From IMG/VR virus record IMGVR_UViG_3300031565_000314, positions 1-26,370 of that record: 26,370 bases of DNA; one strand, 5' to 3'. Shown here piece after piece: positions 1 through 6,742 of this stretch (within the stretch, counting starts at the first letter, position 1; each line of letters opens with the position of its first letter). The position numbers and the translations under genes are program-made. The notes beneath the pieces are model-generated. The model was not told the origin of the DNA, searched no databases, and worked only from the letters and a program-made list of their open reading frames with translations. This DNA is from a virus.

Positions 1-391
1 CTAAGTAATCCTTAGTTGCTGTATCTAATCTACGAAACTTTGACTTAGCTTTATTAAAATCTGTTTTAATTAAATCAGCTATTGTAAAATAAGCTTTCGC
101 ATCACTGCCTTGTAATTTAATAAAATCTTTATCTGGATTACGAGCTTCTTTTTCTTTATCTACTTCTTTTTGTAATTTAGTTGCAACCTGTCTGAATACA
201 TTAGATGCTGAGCCTGCATTAAAATTATCTTTAGCTTTTTTAATGGCTTCTTTATCCTGGAGTCTTTTCTTCTCTTGTTTATCTAAGTGCTTTAACATAG
301 CATCATATTTACCACCCTTATCATTCTTACCTTCATTTATAATCTCATCAGATTTATCAGTAAATTGTTCGAATGTTTTTACATATTTCAT
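1..391 (-). CDS. Probable internal head protein with capsid-targeting-like N-terminus (3' end cut by window edge)
   Basis: The frame opens at an ATG at 389-391 and stays open to base 1, giving 130 visible residues, so the C-terminus is outside the window. The N-terminus reads MKYVKTFEQF and is followed by IINE/G at residues 17-21. This matches the start of three other proteins here (5717-7251) and resembles the T4 internal-protein targeting peptide (MKTYQEFIAE), which the gp21 prohead protease removes after (I/L)xE. After residue 20 the chain is highly charged, lysine-rich and predicted helical, as expected of a DNA-associated internal head protein. There is no signal peptide or membrane segment. 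It follows the uvsW-like gene after a 55-base gap. By inference it is packed into the prohead and trimmed at about residue 20. The mature function is unknown. Confidence 0.75.
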   Translation of the reverse strand, partial: MKYVKTFEQFTDKSDEIINEGKNDKGGKYDAMLKHLDKQEKKRLQDKEAIKKAKDNFNAGSASNVFRQVATKLQKEVDKEKEARNPDKDFIKLQGSDAKAYFTIADLIKTDFNKAKSKFRRLDTATKDYL

Positions 392-432
392 ATGAAATGA
401 CTTATTTTTTATGCCCAACATACGGGACTTTT

Positions 433-458
433 ATTATATATCTGAATTAAGCAGCAAA
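433..458 (-). promoter_or_regulatory. Possible promoter before the left-edge gene
   Basis: Read on the minus strand, a perfect TATAAT lies at 438-433, about 42 bases upstream of the ATG at 391. A TTTG, like the Bacteroidota -33 box, lies at 458-455 with a 16-base spacer and overlaps the end of the uvsW-like gene. The downstream half does not match the TAnnTTTG consensus, and such strings are common in AT-rich DNA, so this is only a candidate. Confidence 0.22.
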
Positions 459-1970
459 CTTTAGCTTCTTAACTATATAAGGGAATTGTTGGTCAGCATA
501 TATAACCTGGCGTTCAATACCATGCTTATATAGTTTGTTTTTCCAGTTACCCCAAGTAAAATCATCGACAAAATCAACTATAACTAATTTGTCTTTTTTA
601 CTATGAAGTCTTAATCCACGACCTATACTCTGTCTGATAACAATTTCAGATTTAAATGATTCTGTAAAAAATATATTATGTATATTCTTAATACTAATAC
701 CAGTACTGAACGTACCAAAACTAGCAACAAGAATAACATTATCATGTTGCTCCATTTTCTTTTTATAAGCTTCACGTAAATCATCATTAATACTACCATC
801 AACATAGTATATTAATTTATCTGGACATTTACGTCTTAGGGCTTTATAAATTTCTTCACCATGGTCAAGTCTGTGGAATAAAACTAATGCATTTTTAGTA
901 GATTTACCAATAATATTAGTAATCATATTTAACCTATCAGTATTTCCTATAACATAATTTTGTTCTAAGTTAAAAACTTTTTTACGTTCATTAGGGTCTG
1001 GGTTTCTAGAAAGTGTATGAAATGCTTCTTTCACTTCATCAGGTGCATAGTCAAGTTCAATTACTTTAACTTCACATTTAGCTACGAATCCTTTCTTTTG
1101 CAAGAAGTTTGCATTAACTTCATTTACTAAAGGTCCTGTATAACACATTAATGTTAATCTATCTAGGGTACCTGGCTTTGGAAATGTACCAGTTAAACCA
1201 TATCTATAATCGACATTCACGCATTTCTCTAAAATAGTTTTTATTGATACTGCTTTTACTTTATGCATCTCATCAACAATAACTGCATCAAAATCATTAA
1301 AGTAATCTTCTTTCTTTTTAACTAGTGATTGATATGTACCGATTACAATGTTACTATCCTTCTTTGGTTTTTGCCCAGAATAGATAGGTTCTATTTTAAG
1401 TTTAACTTGATTTTTATTATTAAATGCATAGAAATCTTCTTCAGCTTGATTTACTAAACTTACGTTAGGCACAATAAATAAAATTCTCTTTGCTAAACCA
1501 TGTTGTAACATGTAAGCTACTGTTAAGAAACTAATTAATGTTTTACCTGCAGATGTTGCTAATTCGGCACTGCACTTTCTAAATTTTAAAATTCTGAATG
1601 CAGATTCAATTTGATATTCACGTACTCCTGTGAAGCCATCCATTTTAAATCCTTCGAAAAAATCATTAGCCCATTTTGTAAAATCTTCTAATTGAATATC
1701 ATTATCAAATATATTACTTAAATCTTTAAAATAAATTGGATGATTAAATTTCTTAGCCATTTCTACTAATTCACGCCATAATCCTATTGGAATATAGCGG
1801 TCATTATAAAGATAGCAATAATATCCATCCCAGTACCCATTCTTAACTCTAGGATTAAACTTTGCATTTTTTACTTGCTTAGTTAAAGTAATCCTAATTT
1901 GTTCTAACTCAATTTCACTTGCTTCTGTTAAAACTAAAAATCTACTATCTTCACTTATTTCAAATACCAT
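447..1970 (-). CDS. uvsW: UvsW-like SF2 helicase (recombination and fork remodelling)
   Basis: This 507-residue protein is a superfamily 2 helicase of the T4 UvsW type. In T4, UvsW unwinds branched DNA, regresses stalled forks and removes R-loops, which moves replication from origins to recombination. The N-terminal ~100 residues match the small UvsW DNA-binding domain. Helicase motifs follow in order: motif I ATSAGKT at 138-144, motif II DEMH at 233-236, motif III GLTGTF at 258-263, motif V ASFGTFSTGIS at 416-426, and motif VI QSIGRGLR at 447-454. All key residues are intact, and the length is close to T4 UvsW (about 500 aa). Its ATG overlaps the TAA of the UvsY-like gene (TAATG), which suggests coupled translation. 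The adjacency to uvsY also echoes the T4 map. The family is secure. Confidence 0.93.
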   Translation of the reverse strand: MVFEISEDSRFLVLTEASEIELEQIRITLTKQVKNAKFNPRVKNGYWDGYYCYLYNDRYIPIGLWRELVEMAKKFNHPIYFKDLSNIFDNDIQLEDFTKWANDFFEGFKMDGFTGVREYQIESAFRILKFRKCSAELATSAGKTLISFLTVAYMLQHGLAKRILFIVPNVSLVNQAEEDFYAFNNKNQVKLKIEPIYSGQKPKKDSNIVIGTYQSLVKKKEDYFNDFDAVIVDEMHKVKAVSIKTILEKCVNVDYRYGLTGTFPKPGTLDRLTLMCYTGPLVNEVNANFLQKKGFVAKCEVKVIELDYAPDEVKEAFHTLSRNPDPNERKKVFNLEQNYVIGNTDRLNMITNIIGKSTKNALVLFHRLDHGEEIYKALRRKCPDKLIYYVDGSINDDLREAYKKKMEQHDNVILVASFGTFSTGISIKNIHNIFFTESFKSEIVIRQSIGRGLRLHSKKDKLVIVDFVDDFTWGNWKNKLYKHGIERQVIYADQQFPYIVKKLKFAA

Positions 1971-2425
1971 TAGATGGTTGCAATATTAATTCTATTTTTA
2001 ATAGCCCAAGCCATTTGATCGAGTGTTCTTACGCATTCACTATAATAATCAATTTGAATTTCTATAAAATTAATTTGTTTTTTAATATAATGTAAGTCGG
2101 CAATTACTGCAGCATCTTTATGCTTATCACTCATTTTATAATCATGATTATAATAATCAAGTAGTTTAGTCTTGTAACTTCTCTCATAGCTACTTTTAAT
2201 CTTTCTTAAACGTATATTGAGTTTTGCTAACTGGTCTATAATCATTTGACGATATGATAGCATTGTTACCTGAGAGTCAGATAGATTCTCAACGTTATTA
2301 AGTGTCTTAACAAGGGTAACAATTCTATCACCCCAGTTCGTACGCTGTTCAGCGAGTTGTTTTTCAATTGCTTCTAACTTTTCGTCATTAGTTAATTCAG
2401 CATTTTGTTGTACGTTATCTTCCAT
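1970..2425 (-). CDS. uvsY: UvsY-like recombination mediator
   Basis: This 151-residue, mostly helical protein is probably the recombination mediator that helps load a UvsX/RecA-type recombinase onto gp32-coated single strands. Its C-terminal half resembles T4 UvsY (137 aa). It has KTKLLDYY at 85-92 (T4 has a similar KARLDYYSG) and ends with LDQMAWAIKNRI at 135-146, comparable to the LDAIKSRGFAIKHI stretch of T4. The first ~35 residues are acidic and look like an extra N-terminal extension. The gene sits directly before the uvsW-like gene, with which it shares a TAATG overlap, and two bases after the 69-aa gene. The similarity is weak but runs in register, and the neighbours support it. A profile search would settle it. 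Confidence 0.68.
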   Translation of the reverse strand: MEDNVQQNAELTNDEKLEAIEKQLAEQRTNWGDRIVTLVKTLNNVENLSDSQVTMLSYRQMIIDQLAKLNIRLRKIKSSYERSYKTKLLDYYNHDYKMSDKHKDAAVIADLHYIKKQINFIEIQIDYYSECVRTLDQMAWAIKNRINIATI

Positions 2426-2427
2426 TT

Positions 2428-2637
2428 TTAAAACAGTTTAGTGTTATTACTATTTCTCTTTTCAGGTATATAAATCTTTACCCTATTATTAGAATATACG
2501 GGAGAAAAATCGGAAAGTTTCATACCGGCGTATGAATATTTAGATGCATCGAGTTCATCAAGTAAAATTTTAAGTTTTTTACTATCAGTAACTGCATCAT
2601 CTAGAAATTGGTTATATTCTTGTTCAAATTCGTTCAT
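2428..2637 (-). CDS. Small hypothetical protein between primase and UvsY-like genes
   Basis: This 69-residue protein is not recognised. It has an acidic helical first half (residues 1-35) and a basic C-terminal end rich in Asn, Lys and Arg, with no cysteines or membrane segment. Its ATG overlaps the primase TAA in a TAATG, and it ends two bases before the next start, so it fits a translated chain in the operon. T4 also carries very small open frames near uvsW and uvsY, but I see no specific match to them. It is called as a gene because of the exact junctions on both sides and the lack of any other explanation for the gap. Confidence 0.65.
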   Translation of the reverse strand: MNEFEQEYNQFLDDAVTDSKKLKILLDELDASKYSYAGMKLSDFSPVYSNNRVKIYIPEKRNSNNTKLF

Positions 2638-3755
2638 TATATATAATATAAATCTATTATCTTATTAGAGAAGTATTTGTTTATATATTTGTAGGAATCT
2701 ATCTTGTTTTTATAACATAATTTAATGATATCGTTTAAATCTTTAATTGTATCTTCTTTAGTTACATATCGCATTAAATCATAGTCAGAAATAAATTTCT
2801 TCCATAAAAAGACATCATGACCTTTTTTTAATTGGTCACCTGCAGCATCTTTCCCACTTCTGTCATTATCATAGAAATATCTAACAGATGGTATATCATC
2901 AAACATCGACATATCTCTATTAACAGTAGCCTGCCCTATAGAGTTTTTCATAAACTTTGAATCTATAGGTCCTTCAAAAGAAGTTACGGTTTGTGTAAAA
3001 TCAACGCTAAGAATACCGAATATAGTAGAAAGCTTATTTAATTTTTCTATTTCTATTTCATTCTCACATTTATCTAATGTTGTTAATCCTGCTTGTTCAC
3101 GTAATCTTTCAATATGGAACGTAAAGTACTTACTACTTGTATCTTTTGATATTCTTCTAACTTGATACCCAATCACTGACTTTCCATCAGGTGTTAAATT
3201 TAATACAAATAATCTACCCTGCCTCCATGAGAACTCTTTACTCTTATTAGTAAGTAAACGCTCTTTTAATATTTTATAACCTTGACTTTTTTCATCAATA
3301 GGTCTTGTACCTGTTATCCTATAAAAGACATCAAGTGGAATGCTTAATTCCTTTAATTTTTCGAATAATTCAAACTCAATGTTTCTTGCTTTAATACTTA
3401 TAACTTGATTAGTTTTAATGTAATCCATTATAGCTAATCTCTCGTCAGTATTAATATTAACTGCATTGTGTTCTTTTAATAGCATATGTAATGGTCTGTG
3501 TATGTTACAGCCATAATTATAACAGTGATACATTAAAGTATTCCAAAATAAGTTACCCCTTTTCTTCTTATTATCTTTTTCACTATCCCCACAATAAGGG
3601 CATGCAAAAGTCAAACGACCATGCATGTCCTTGATACTGGTTTTAGGTCCTGAACCAAAAGAAGTGTCCAGAATATTCTGGACACAACTCTTAATTTTTT
3701 CCCTAAAATCTTTATCTAATAGAGGGTTAATTGGGTTTGTCTTAGACATTAACAT
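2637..3755 (-). CDS. DnaG/gp61-like DNA primase
   Basis: This 372-residue protein is a primase with the two parts expected of the T4 gp61 and DnaG family. The N-terminal zinc-binding region has CPYCGDS at 52-58 and CYNYGC at 78-83. The central part holds a TOPRIM catalytic domain with the glutamate motif FEGPID at 260-265 and the acidic motif DNDRSG at 296-301. It would make RNA primers on lagging strands together with a replicative helicase, which is not in this window. The second zinc half is unusual: the Cys spacing is C-x4-C rather than C-x2-C. Two starts are possible (3755 and 3749, reading MLMSK). The first is used because it lies four bases after the ssb stop. Its TAA overlaps the ATG of the 69-aa gene. 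Confidence 0.87.
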   Translation of the reverse strand: MLMSKTNPINPLLDKDFREKIKSCVQNILDTSFGSGPKTSIKDMHGRLTFACPYCGDSEKDNKKKRGNLFWNTLMYHCYNYGCNIHRPLHMLLKEHNAVNINTDERLAIMDYIKTNQVISIKARNIEFELFEKLKELSIPLDVFYRITGTRPIDEKSQGYKILKERLLTNKSKEFSWRQGRLFVLNLTPDGKSVIGYQVRRISKDTSSKYFTFHIERLREQAGLTTLDKCENEIEIEKLNKLSTIFGILSVDFTQTVTSFEGPIDSKFMKNSIGQATVNRDMSMFDDIPSVRYFYDNDRSGKDAAGDQLKKGHDVFLWKKFISDYDLMRYVTKEDTIKDLNDIIKLCYKNKIDSYKYINKYFSNKIIDLYYI

Positions 3756-3759
3756 CTAA

Positions 3760-4692
3760 TTAGATACCTAAGTTATCTAAAAATTCGTCTAAGTTCTCGT
3801 CACCTGCATCGTTAGATTTAGCTTCTGACTCATCTTGAGATTCATCTTCAACTATAACTTTCTTAGCTACAGGTTTAGAAACTGATGGCTTAGAAGAAGG
3901 TGTCTTAGTGATTGCAGATACTGCGTCACCCGGTGAACGATATTGATTTAATATTGACTGAAGTTTAGTTTGGTCTTCAGATGACATTGGTTTGTATTCG
4001 AATTGATCTAATGATGGTGCACTGTCCATGAATTTTTTAAGTGATTCACGTCCTGCTTCATTAGCTTCAACTTCTACTCCATTTATTTCAATTGCTGTTC
4101 CAGCATCTTCAAATGATGTATCATCATAATTATTGAAATTACCTTGTCTTGTAATATACAAGTCCATGTTACGACCGTTGAAGAAGTTAAATATATCAAC
4201 TTTCTTACCAGTCTTAGGATTTAAGTATCTATCAAGTTTAGCTTTAAGCTTAACTCCATATTTTAATACCATAATTTTACCATTGTTAGCTGGTTTAACA
4301 GCGTCATCAATGATATAAACTAAAGAATAGAATACATCACGCTTTTGTAATTTCTCAGCGTTCTTTCTATCTAAAGCACTTTCACTCTTTGAAAGTTTTC
4401 TCCACAATTGTGCACATTCACAACTATTCCAATCTCCTACTGATTGAGGACTATCAAAGGTATAACCCTTGTCTGTCTCATCCTTAAGGAAATAAGTTAC
4501 TTTGTGAATGATTGATTTTGTTGGATTTGATGGATTGTAAAGAAATCTTACTTTCGCTTGATAAATTCCATCTGAAGCATCTTTTGCTTTGGGTGCGAAG
4601 ATAACTGAATCGTTTTTCTTCTCTCTGTTGTGTGTTTCAACTTCGATAGCCTTTGTACCGAAAATGTCAAAACCGTTGTTTTCTGTTGCCAT
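3760..4692 (-). CDS. gp32-like single-stranded DNA-binding protein
   Basis: This 310-residue protein matches the architecture of T4 gp32 (301 aa), which coats single strands during replication, recombination and repair. The core contains KRDVFYSLVYIIDDAVKP at 117-134 followed by NNGKIMVLKYGVKL at 136-149, the same order as the T4 segment that ends in an EGKVFKYRFGKKI-like strand. After a Ser/Pro/Lys-rich linker (about 263-282), the protein ends in an acidic tail (283-310, closing DENLDEFLDNLGI). In gp32 this tail recruits partner proteins. The zinc site of T4 gp32 appears lost: only Cys91 and Cys93 are present. An in-frame TAA 15 bases upstream fixes the start region. The gene follows the only long non-coding leader in the window. 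Confidence 0.87.
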   Translation of the reverse strand: MATENNGFDIFGTKAIEVETHNREKKNDSVIFAPKAKDASDGIYQAKVRFLYNPSNPTKSIIHKVTYFLKDETDKGYTFDSPQSVGDWNSCECAQLWRKLSKSESALDRKNAEKLQKRDVFYSLVYIIDDAVKPANNGKIMVLKYGVKLKAKLDRYLNPKTGKKVDIFNFFNGRNMDLYITRQGNFNNYDDTSFEDAGTAIEINGVEVEANEAGRESLKKFMDSAPSLDQFEYKPMSSEDQTKLQSILNQYRSPGDAVSAITKTPSSKPSVSKPVAKKVIVEDESQDESEAKSNDAGDENLDEFLDNLGI

Positions 4693-4970
4693 AAACTTTT
4701 GCCTTTTTTAATTGTTTAACTTGTTTTTAATTGCCTAATACTAGAGTCATTAAAGTGTAATCTTTAAATAGTTCTGGCCAGTAACGTGTTTAATAATATG
4801 CCTTTTAAATGCCTGTTTCTTAGTTGAGATATATATTGTCGTCTCAGGATTAGTTTCAAAGATTTTTTAGAAAAAAACTTAGGGAAATCTTTGATAATTC
4901 TGAAACAAAGCCTGTGGGGTTGGCTTATAATGATTAAGAGGTCTTAAGCCAATAAAGGGGCCTTTGACCT
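4693..4970 (-). promoter_or_regulatory. Structured leader of the gp32-like gene
   Basis: This is the only stretch near 300 bases without a gene. I see no open frame, tRNA or Shine-Dalgarno core in it. It is rich in inverted repeats: TTGGCTTA (4920-4927) with TAAGCCAA (4945-4952); AAAGATTT (4858-4865) with AAATCTTT (4885-4892), flanked by GTTTCA (4853-4858) and TGAAAC (4901-4906); a CTGGCCAG dyad (4774-4781); and TTAAAG (4750-4755) with CTTTAA (4762-4767) around a 6-base loop. The last ~55 bases before the ATG are A-rich and free of obvious structure. T4 gene 32 mRNA has a folded leader plus an unstructured stretch bound by gp32 for autorepression, and this arrangement looks similar. Promoters and a terminator for the upstream gene may also lie here but none matched a consensus. 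Confidence 0.5.
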
Positions 4971-5711
4971 TTAACTCTCTGGGTAACTTTCCCAAAGACA
5001 TCTGGCAATAAAATACGAATCTACTAGATCGTCGATAGGTTTTGGTATTTTTACCTTCTTAACATTGCGACTTAGTTCTAAGTTTAAACAATGTTTATGG
5101 AAATCTCCGCAAAGCATTTCGTCATGGTAATCTAATCGAAAATTACCTTTCTTATCTTTCTCTATTCGCTCTTTATATTTTTCCTTGATAAATCTATATT
5201 CTCCAATAAAGACGTCGAATAAATCAGCCTTATCGTAAGAGCCATATCCAGCTAGTTTTTTTATGGCTTTAGGCGAGTACACATCAAGGGTAAATTTTTT
5301 GAAAATATCTTTTTCAAGTATTAAAGTCTTGAGTGCGGTCGTTGCGCCTATAATATCTATAAGATTATTTGACTGTGAGCCAAATGAGTAGCCTTCAAAC
5401 CCAATATGTATTGTTGATTGTTTAAGTTCGCTGTTTGTTAAATTTGAAGTAATGAAATCTAATATAGCTAGAGCCTGTTCTCTATAATGAGATATTTTAG
5501 CAAATTCATTTCTACTATAAGTAGCTTCTACTAATTGGTCATTTTGAAAAACTAAGTCTACGTCCTTAAGGCACTGTACGTCTTCTTGACGTTTTAGGTC
5601 TTTCTTTTCTAATTTCTTTGGATGTGAAATAAATTTGTACTTCTTATCTTTAAGTATACAAATAGCCGGACTCTTTAAGGAATAGTCAATTCCAATATAA
5701 ATGTGATTCAT
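4971..5711 (-). CDS. RuvC-like (RNase H-fold) Holliday junction nuclease
   Basis: This 246-residue protein has the acidic residue pattern of RuvC-type resolvases. A first-strand aspartate lies in YIGIDYSLKSPA (Asp9), a glutamate in IGFEGYSFG (Glu106), and closely spaced aspartates in KPIDDLVDSYFIA (Asp227, Asp228, Asp231) on the last helix. A basic stretch around SPKAIKKLAGYGSYDK (146-161) matches the helix that RuvC enzymes use for junction contacts. It would cut four-way junctions formed during recombination-dependent replication so that DNA can be packaged. T4 uses the unrelated gp49 (endonuclease VII) for this job. It starts six bases after the glycine-zipper head protein gene and precedes the gp32 leader. 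Another RNase H-fold nuclease role is possible. Confidence 0.75.
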   Translation of the reverse strand: MNHIYIGIDYSLKSPAICILKDKKYKFISHPKKLEKKDLKRQEDVQCLKDVDLVFQNDQLVEATYSRNEFAKISHYREQALAILDFITSNLTNSELKQSTIHIGFEGYSFGSQSNNLIDIIGATTALKTLILEKDIFKKFTLDVYSPKAIKKLAGYGSYDKADLFDVFIGEYRFIKEKYKERIEKDKKGNFRLDYHDEMLCGDFHKHCLNLELSRNVKKVKIPKPIDDLVDSYFIARCLWESYPES

Positions 5712-5716
5712 TATAA

Positions 5717-6100
5717 TTAAATTAAGCGACCACCAAGTGCACTACCTAAAGCTGCACCTACTAATCTACTAGTTAACATCTCATATACGATACCTTTTTC
5801 GATACCTAAAACTCTTGCAATAATTTTACCTATTGTCTTACCTAATGCGAATCCTGTAAGGCCGCCTAATATAGAACCTATAAAACCTTCTTTAACAAGG
5901 TCTTCTTGTAAATTATTAATATCTTTATTATTGTCTAAATATTCTTTAACAAAAGCATCTATTGCTTCATCTATTTTAGCTTCTTCGTCTTCTGTAAGTT
6001 CATGTTTATAACTTTCATTTAAAGCTTCAAGTAATTGCTGGTCAGATAAACTATTTGTCTTCTCATTAATAAAATCTATAAATGTCTTAGTATCTTTCAT
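5717..6100 (-). CDS. Probable internal head protein with glycine zipper
   Basis: This 127-residue protein has two parts. The N-terminus MKDTKTFIDFINE/K carries the targeting-like K-T-F-x-x-F motif and an immediate INE site for a gp21-type protease. It is followed by an acidic helical stretch to about residue 70. The C-terminal third is hydrophobic and glycine-rich. Gly75, 79, 83, 87 and 91 are spaced exactly four apart, and Gly115, 119 and 123 repeat the pattern. Such GxxxG zippers pack membrane helices closely and occur in membrane-inserting and channel-forming peptides. By inference it is carried inside the head and may act on a membrane when DNA is delivered. A structural core role or a holin-like role are alternatives, though the targeting peptide argues against a holin. 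It ends six bases before the RuvC-like gene. Confidence 0.72.
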   Translation of the reverse strand: MKDTKTFIDFINEKTNSLSDQQLLEALNESYKHELTEDEEAKIDEAIDAFVKEYLDNNKDINNLQEDLVKEGFIGSILGGLTGFALGKTIGKIIARVLGIEKGIVYEMLTSRLVGAALGSALGGRLI

Positions 6101-6103
6101 TAG

Positions 6104-6742
6104 TTAATAATTATTTGCATCTGGATTACCTTCCATTTCTTTAGATAAAGCTTTAGCAGCAATACTTGCAATAGCTGGATTTTCTTCCATCATTGATTCC
6201 ATCTTTTCTGTATACACTTCTCTAATAGACTTCATCATTGAATTTATATATTCATGAGTTGTATCATATACAACCTGCTCATCATATGCTTTTTCATTCG
6301 TCTTCTTCATCGCAGCTTTTGCGGCAACTAAAGAAAATTCAACGTTTTCTTTCATTACTCTAGTACACATTTCTGCCATTGTTGTAAAACATTCGGTCAT
6401 GAATCCTTCTAATGTATGTGCAGGGTCTTCATCATTTTCATTATTACAAGCTTCTGCATACATTTGTTTGTACATTTCATATATACGTTCATTTAAAGAT
6501 ATCTTTTCAGGTTCAACATCCTTCTTATCATCTGAAGTATCTTCATTTGTTCCGTATACTTCTTTAGCATTATTTATAGTATCTTCAGAAAAGCCTTCAG
6601 ATTCCAATGCAGTAATAAACTTATCTAAGTCTTCCCATATATTATCTTCACCATACTGTTCAATAAACGCAATATATTTACGTTCGTCATCAGTAACTAT
6701 AGACTCATTTATAAATTGATTAAATGTCTTAAAATATTCCAT
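6104..6742 (-). CDS. Probable prohead core/internal protein, paralogue A
   Basis: This 212-residue protein is acidic and largely helical. It begins MEYFKTFNQFINE/S, the best match in the window to the T4 targeting peptide, with an INE cleavage-type site after residue 13. Residues about 20-82 form an acidic region absent from its neighbour. Residues 88-204 align with the next protein upstream (6742-7251), including ENDEDPAHTLE at 102-112 and a late helix with EYINSMMKSIREVYTEK at 164-180. Acidic helical proteins with such peptides are typical of scaffolding cores or co-packaged internal proteins. It overlaps its paralogue through TAATG and is three bases from the glycine-zipper gene. The exact role is not known from sequence. 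Confidence 0.75.
   Translation of the reverse strand: MEYFKTFNQFINESIVTDDERKYIAFIEQYGEDNIWEDLDKFITALESEGFSEDTINNAKEVYGTNEDTSDDKKDVEPEKISLNERIYEMYKQMYAEACNNENDEDPAHTLEGFMTECFTTMAEMCTRVMKENVEFSLVAAKAAMKKTNEKAYDEQVVYDTTHEYINSMMKSIREVYTEKMESMMEENPAIASIAAKALSKEMEGNPDANNY

Noticed and set aside
623-805. Minus-strand open frame of 60 codons inside the uvsW-like gene
   Set aside because: It is an out-of-frame shadow of conserved helicase motifs V and VI, with low-complexity hydrophobic sequence.
4858-4866. AATCTTTG on the minus strand as a Bacteroidota -7 box (TAnnTTTG)
   Set aside because: It has one mismatch, and no TTTG box was found at the usual distance upstream.
4853-4906. AAAGATTT/AAATCTTT inverted repeat as an intrinsic terminator
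   Set aside because: The stem is AT-only, the loop is long and no T-run follows the 3' arm on the transcribed strand, so it is kept only as part of the leader structure.
6399-6719. Plus-strand open frame of 106 codons
   Set aside because: It is antisense to the prohead-type paralogue, which has a conserved partner on the minus strand. There is no independent support for it.
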